Below are positions 5,540 to 7,569 of a stretch of DNA of 7,569 nt, in pieces. A program made the position numbers and the translations under genes. How positions within the stretch are numbered: position 1 is the stretch's first letter; each line of letters begins with the position of its first letter. Below the pieces are notes generated by a model. It did no database searches. It was not told the DNA's origin and saw nothing but the letters and a program-made list of their open reading frames with translations. This stretch comes from VRUE01 sp035556755. GTDB lineage: Bacteria > Actinomycetota > Thermoleophilia > Solirubrobacterales > 70-9. Where the stretch lies: contig DATMEP010000054.1 of NCBI GenBank assembly GCA_035556755.1, forward strand, positions 1 to 7,569. The letters run 5' to 3'.

Positions 5540-7368
5540 GAAGCGGCGCGCGCGGCCTGGCGCGCCGTCTTCTGGCGCTTCGTCGTGTCGAGCTCGACCT
5601 TGCGCAGCCGCACCGACTCCGGGGTGACTTCGACGCACTCGTCCTCGCGCACGAACTCCAGCGCGTTCTCCAGCGAGAGGCGGGTCGCCGGCGTCAGGCG
5701 GACCAGCAGGTCGGCGCTGGCCGCGCGCACGTTGGTCTGGTGCTTTTCCTTGATCGCGTTGACGTCGAGGTCCTCGGAACGGGCGTTCTCGCCGACGATC
5801 ATCCCTTCGTAGACCTCGTCGCCGGGCCCGACGAATAGGGTGCCGCGGTCCTGCAGGCTAAACAGGGCGTAACCGGCGCTCTTGCCGCGACGGTCGGCGA
5901 CCAGGGAGCCGGTCGAGCGCGTGCGCAGGTCTCCGGCCCACGGCTCCCAGCGGTCGAAGACGTGGTGCAGGAGCCCGGTGCCGCGGGTCTCGGTGAGGAA
6001 CTCGGTCCGGAACCCGATCAGGCCCCGGGCGGGGACCAGGTAGTCCATCCGCACCCAGCCGGTCGAGTGGTTGGTCATCTGTTCCAGCCGGCCCTTGCGC
6101 CCGGCGAGCAGCTGGGTGATCGCGCCGACGTGCTCCTCCGGGATGTCGATCGAGAGCCGCTCGACCGGCTCGTGAACCTTGCCGTCGATCTCGCGGGTGA
6201 GGACGCGCGGCTGCCCCGCGGTCAGCTCGAAGCCTTCGCGGCGCATCATCTCCAGCAGCACGACCAGCTGCAGCTCGCCGCGGCCCTGGACCTCCCAGGC
6301 GTCGGGACGCTCGGTGTCGTTGACGCGGATCGAGACGTTGCCGATCAGCTCGGCGTCGAGCCGGTCACGGACCTGGCGCGCGGTCAGCTTGCTGCCCTCG
6401 GTTCCGGCCAGGGGCGAGGTGTTGATCCCGAAGACGATCGAGAGCGAGGGCTCGTCGACCGTGATCACGGGCAGGGGTCGTGGGTCCTCCGGATCGGCGA
6501 GCGTCTCGCCGATCGTCACCTCGGCGAGGCCGGCGATGGCGATGATCTCGCCTGGCCCGGCCTCCTCGGCGGCGACGCGATCGAGCGCCTCGGTCACGTA
6601 CAGCTCGGAGATGGACGCTCGCTCGATGCTGCCGTCGGCCCGGCACCAGGCGATCCGCTGCCCGTTGCGGATCGTTCCGTGGCGAACCCGGCAGAGCGCC
6701 AGCCGTCCGACGTAGGGCGAGGCGTCGAGGTTCGTGACGTGTGCCTGGAACGGGTGGACCGGATCGTGCTCGGGCGCCGGGATCTTCTCCAGCATCAGGT
6801 CGAGCAGGGGGGAGAGGTCGGTGCCCTCGACCCCTTCGGAGAGGGCTGCCCAACCGGCTTTGGCGTTGGTGTAGACGATCGGGAAGTCGATCTGGTCGGA
6901 ATCGGCGTCGAGGTCGAGGAAGAGCTCGTAGACCTCGTCGACGACAGCGGCGATGCGGGCGTCGGGGCGGTCGACCTTGTTGACGACGAGGATCACCGGC
7001 AGCTTGGCCTCCAGGGCCTTGCGCAGGACGAAGCGCGTCTGCGGCAGTGGCCCCTCGGATGCGTCGACCAGCAGCAGCACGCCGTCGACCATGGTCAGGC
7101 CGCGCTCCACCTCGCCGCCGAAATCCGCGTGGCCGGGCGTGTCGATGATGTTGAACTTGACCCCGCCATGGTGGACGGCGGTGTTCTTGGCGAGGATCGT
7201 GATCCCCTTCTCCCGCTCCAGGTCCATCGAGTCCATCACCCGCTCTGCCACGTCCTGGCCCTGACGGAAGGCGCCGCCCTGCCACAGCATCGCGTCGACC
7301 AGCGTCGTCTTGCCGTGGTCGACGTGGGCGATGATCGCGACGTTGCGGAGGTCGTCTCTGGTGGCCAT
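5536..7368 (-). CDS. typA: Ribosome-associated translational GTPase TypA/BipA
   Basis: A GTPase of the elongation-factor family that binds the 70S ribosome and supports ribosome assembly and translation under stress, especially cold. It is 610 residues from ATG 7368, the usual length. GTPase motifs: G1 AHVDHGKTTL (14-23), switch I/G2 EREKGITI (51-58), G3 DTPGHADF (76-83), G4 NKVD (130-133), G5-like TNAKAG (167-172). Domain II starts near 205, an EF-G-like domain has QGRGELQLVVLLEMMRREGF (361-380), and the TypA-specific C-terminal domain includes LVPARGLIGFRTEF (444-457), LFVGPGDEVYEGMIVGENAR (511-530), KHQTNVRA (542-549) and EVTPESVRLRK (580-590). A TTG at 7395 would add nine residues, but ATG 7368 gives the family-typical start and lies 9 nt behind a TACCCT element with no Shine-Dalgarno sequence. 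The cold-shock gene is upstream on the same strand. Confidence 0.98.
   Translation of the reverse strand: MATRDDLRNVAIIAHVDHGKTTLVDAMLWQGGAFRQGQDVAERVMDSMDLEREKGITILAKNTAVHHGGVKFNIIDTPGHADFGGEVERGLTMVDGVLLLVDASEGPLPQTRFVLRKALEAKLPVILVVNKVDRPDARIAAVVDEVYELFLDLDADSDQIDFPIVYTNAKAGWAALSEGVEGTDLSPLLDLMLEKIPAPEHDPVHPFQAHVTNLDASPYVGRLALCRVRHGTIRNGQRIAWCRADGSIERASISELYVTEALDRVAAEEAGPGEIIAIAGLAEVTIGETLADPEDPRPLPVITVDEPSLSIVFGINTSPLAGTEGSKLTARQVRDRLDAELIGNVSIRVNDTERPDAWEVQGRGELQLVVLLEMMRREGFELTAGQPRVLTREIDGKVHEPVERLSIDIPEEHVGAITQLLAGRKGRLEQMTNHSTGWVRMDYLVPARGLIGFRTEFLTETRGTGLLHHVFDRWEPWAGDLRTRSTGSLVADRRGKSAGYALFSLQDRGTLFVGPGDEVYEGMIVGENARSEDLDVNAIKEKHQTNVRAASADLLVRLTPATRLSLENALEFVREDECVEVTPESVRLRKVELDTTKRQKTARQAARAAS
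5543..5568 (+). terminator. Possible terminator hairpin for the membrane-protein gene, inside the 3' end of typA
   Basis: GGCGCGC at 5545-5551 pairs perfectly with GCGCGCC at 5560-5566, extended by a C-G and a G-U pair (5543-5544/5567-5568). It starts four bases past the stop of the rightward gene. There is no U-run, and the sequence also encodes the Ala/Arg-rich end of TypA, so the structure could be a by-product of GC-rich codons. Confidence 0.3.
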
Positions 7369-7377
7369 TTTGAGGGC

Positions 7378-7383
7378 AGGGTA
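7378..7383 (-). promoter_or_regulatory. Candidate -10 element (TACCCT) for typA
   Basis: TACCCT on the minus strand lies 9 nt before ATG 7368, downstream of the cold-shock gene terminator. It predicts a transcript with a leader of about 0-3 nt. No convincing -35 is present; that position falls in or next to the terminator stem. It also argues against the TTG at 7395 as start, which would then be upstream of the transcript. Confidence 0.4.
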
Positions 7384-7392
7384 GGAGGCGGG

Positions 7393-7424
7393 CAAAGAAG
7401 AGGCCCGCCGGAGGCGGGCCTCTT
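7393..7424 (-). terminator. Intrinsic terminator of the cold-shock gene
   Basis: A 12-bp perfect stem (7398-7409 with 7413-7424) closes a 3-nt loop and is GC-rich in its loop-proximal part. Read on the minus strand it is followed by C then TTT, and the stem itself ends in CTCTT, giving a U-rich 3' side (CUCUUCUUU). It starts 23 bases after the cold-shock stop codon and separates that gene from typA. Confidence 0.85.
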
Positions 7425-7447
7425 AACTAGCTAAGAGCGGTGCGCGA

Positions 7448-7569
7448 CTACGAGGTCTGCTGGACGCTTCCCGCGGCCGGGCCTTTCGGGCCTTCTTCGG
7501 ACTCGTAGCTCACCTTGGCGCCCTCGGTCAGGGACTTGAAGCCCTCGCCGAGGATCGCGCTGTGATGAA
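7448..7569 (-). CDS. CspA-family cold-shock protein, C-terminal part
   Basis: The last 39 codons and the TAG stop (7448-7450) of a cold-shock domain protein, which binds single-stranded RNA and DNA and prevents mRNA secondary structure. The gene runs off the right edge. The visible residues begin HHSAILGEGFKSLTEGAKVS, which includes the end of the RNP-2-type segment (FVHHSAI in the family), and continue YESEEGPKGPAAGSVQQTS. The KVSYE...GPKGPAA pattern is diagnostic of the cold-shock domain's last two strands. The protein ends soon after this, so it is a stand-alone cold-shock protein of probably about 65-70 residues rather than a fusion. It ends 79 bases upstream of the typA start and has its own terminator. 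Confidence 0.94.
   Translation of the reverse strand, partial: HHSAILGEGFKSLTEGAKVSYESEEGPKGPAAGSVQQTS

Noticed and set aside
4751..5638. 295-codon minus-strand frame opposite the membrane-protein gene
   Set aside because: Extremely rich in Asp, Arg, Gly and Glu, as expected from the antisense of hydrophobic Val/Ile/Leu codons. It overlaps both real genes.
7369..7395. TTG at 7395 as the typA start
   Set aside because: It adds nine residues absent from typical TypA proteins, has no ribosome binding site, and lies upstream of the likely transcription start.
5962..7434. 490-codon open frame on the plus strand opposite typA
   Set aside because: The typA frame carries every GTPase motif. The opposite frame shows no domain and crosses the csp terminator.

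Overview
The window is about 7.6 kb of dense, very GC-rich bacterial DNA with ordinary gene content. High GC, strong G/C third-position preference, two or three start codons sitting 6-9 nt behind a TANNNT -10 element with no ribosome binding site (leaderless style), and the gene families present all suggest a high-GC actinobacterial lineage. My best guess is Thermoleophilia/Solirubrobacterales, by resemblance of the proteins only. There are no mobile elements, CRISPR arrays, tRNAs or rRNAs. No gene-free stretch exceeds about 110 bases.

Layout, left to right. (1) 1-672 (+): C-terminal part of a CaCA-type (sodium/calcium exchanger family) membrane antiporter, running in from outside the window. 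A long hairpin (672-718) separates it from the convergent operon that follows. (2) 734-2039 (-): a tightly packed three-gene operon read right to left. It holds a membrane-anchored protein with an internal duplicated 'RRxRRGExPLDVExE' motif, a small acidic protein of unknown function, and a BCP-type peroxiredoxin. Both junctions are TGATG stop/start overlaps. (3) 2040-2145: a divergent control region with a 7-2-7 palindrome (TTGACTG-AC-CAGTCAA) typical of TetR-type operators. (4) 2146-4754 (+): a medium-chain-type acyl-CoA dehydrogenase followed after 2 nt by a DUF2252 protein. A perfect 16-bp inverted repeat begins just after the DUF2252 start codon. (5) 4793-5539 (+): a six-helix membrane protein with its own well-formed promoter, probably giving a leaderless mRNA. 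Its stop codon overlaps that of the next gene in a shared CTAG. (6) 5536-7368 (-): TypA/BipA, a ribosome-associated translational GTPase. (7) 7448-7569 (-): C-terminal end of a CspA-type cold-shock protein, separated from typA by an intrinsic terminator.

The functional links are modest. The acyl-CoA dehydrogenase probably belongs to a regulated fatty-acid or acyl-CoA catabolic unit. The cold-shock protein and TypA, both tied to translation and cold or stress adaptation, are neighbours on the same strand. I do not see a convincing new multi-gene system. The most thought-provoking items are the kinase-like motifs of the DUF2252 protein, which occur in circularly permuted order, the hairpin embedded at its translation start, and the uncharacterised two-gene partner of the peroxiredoxin.
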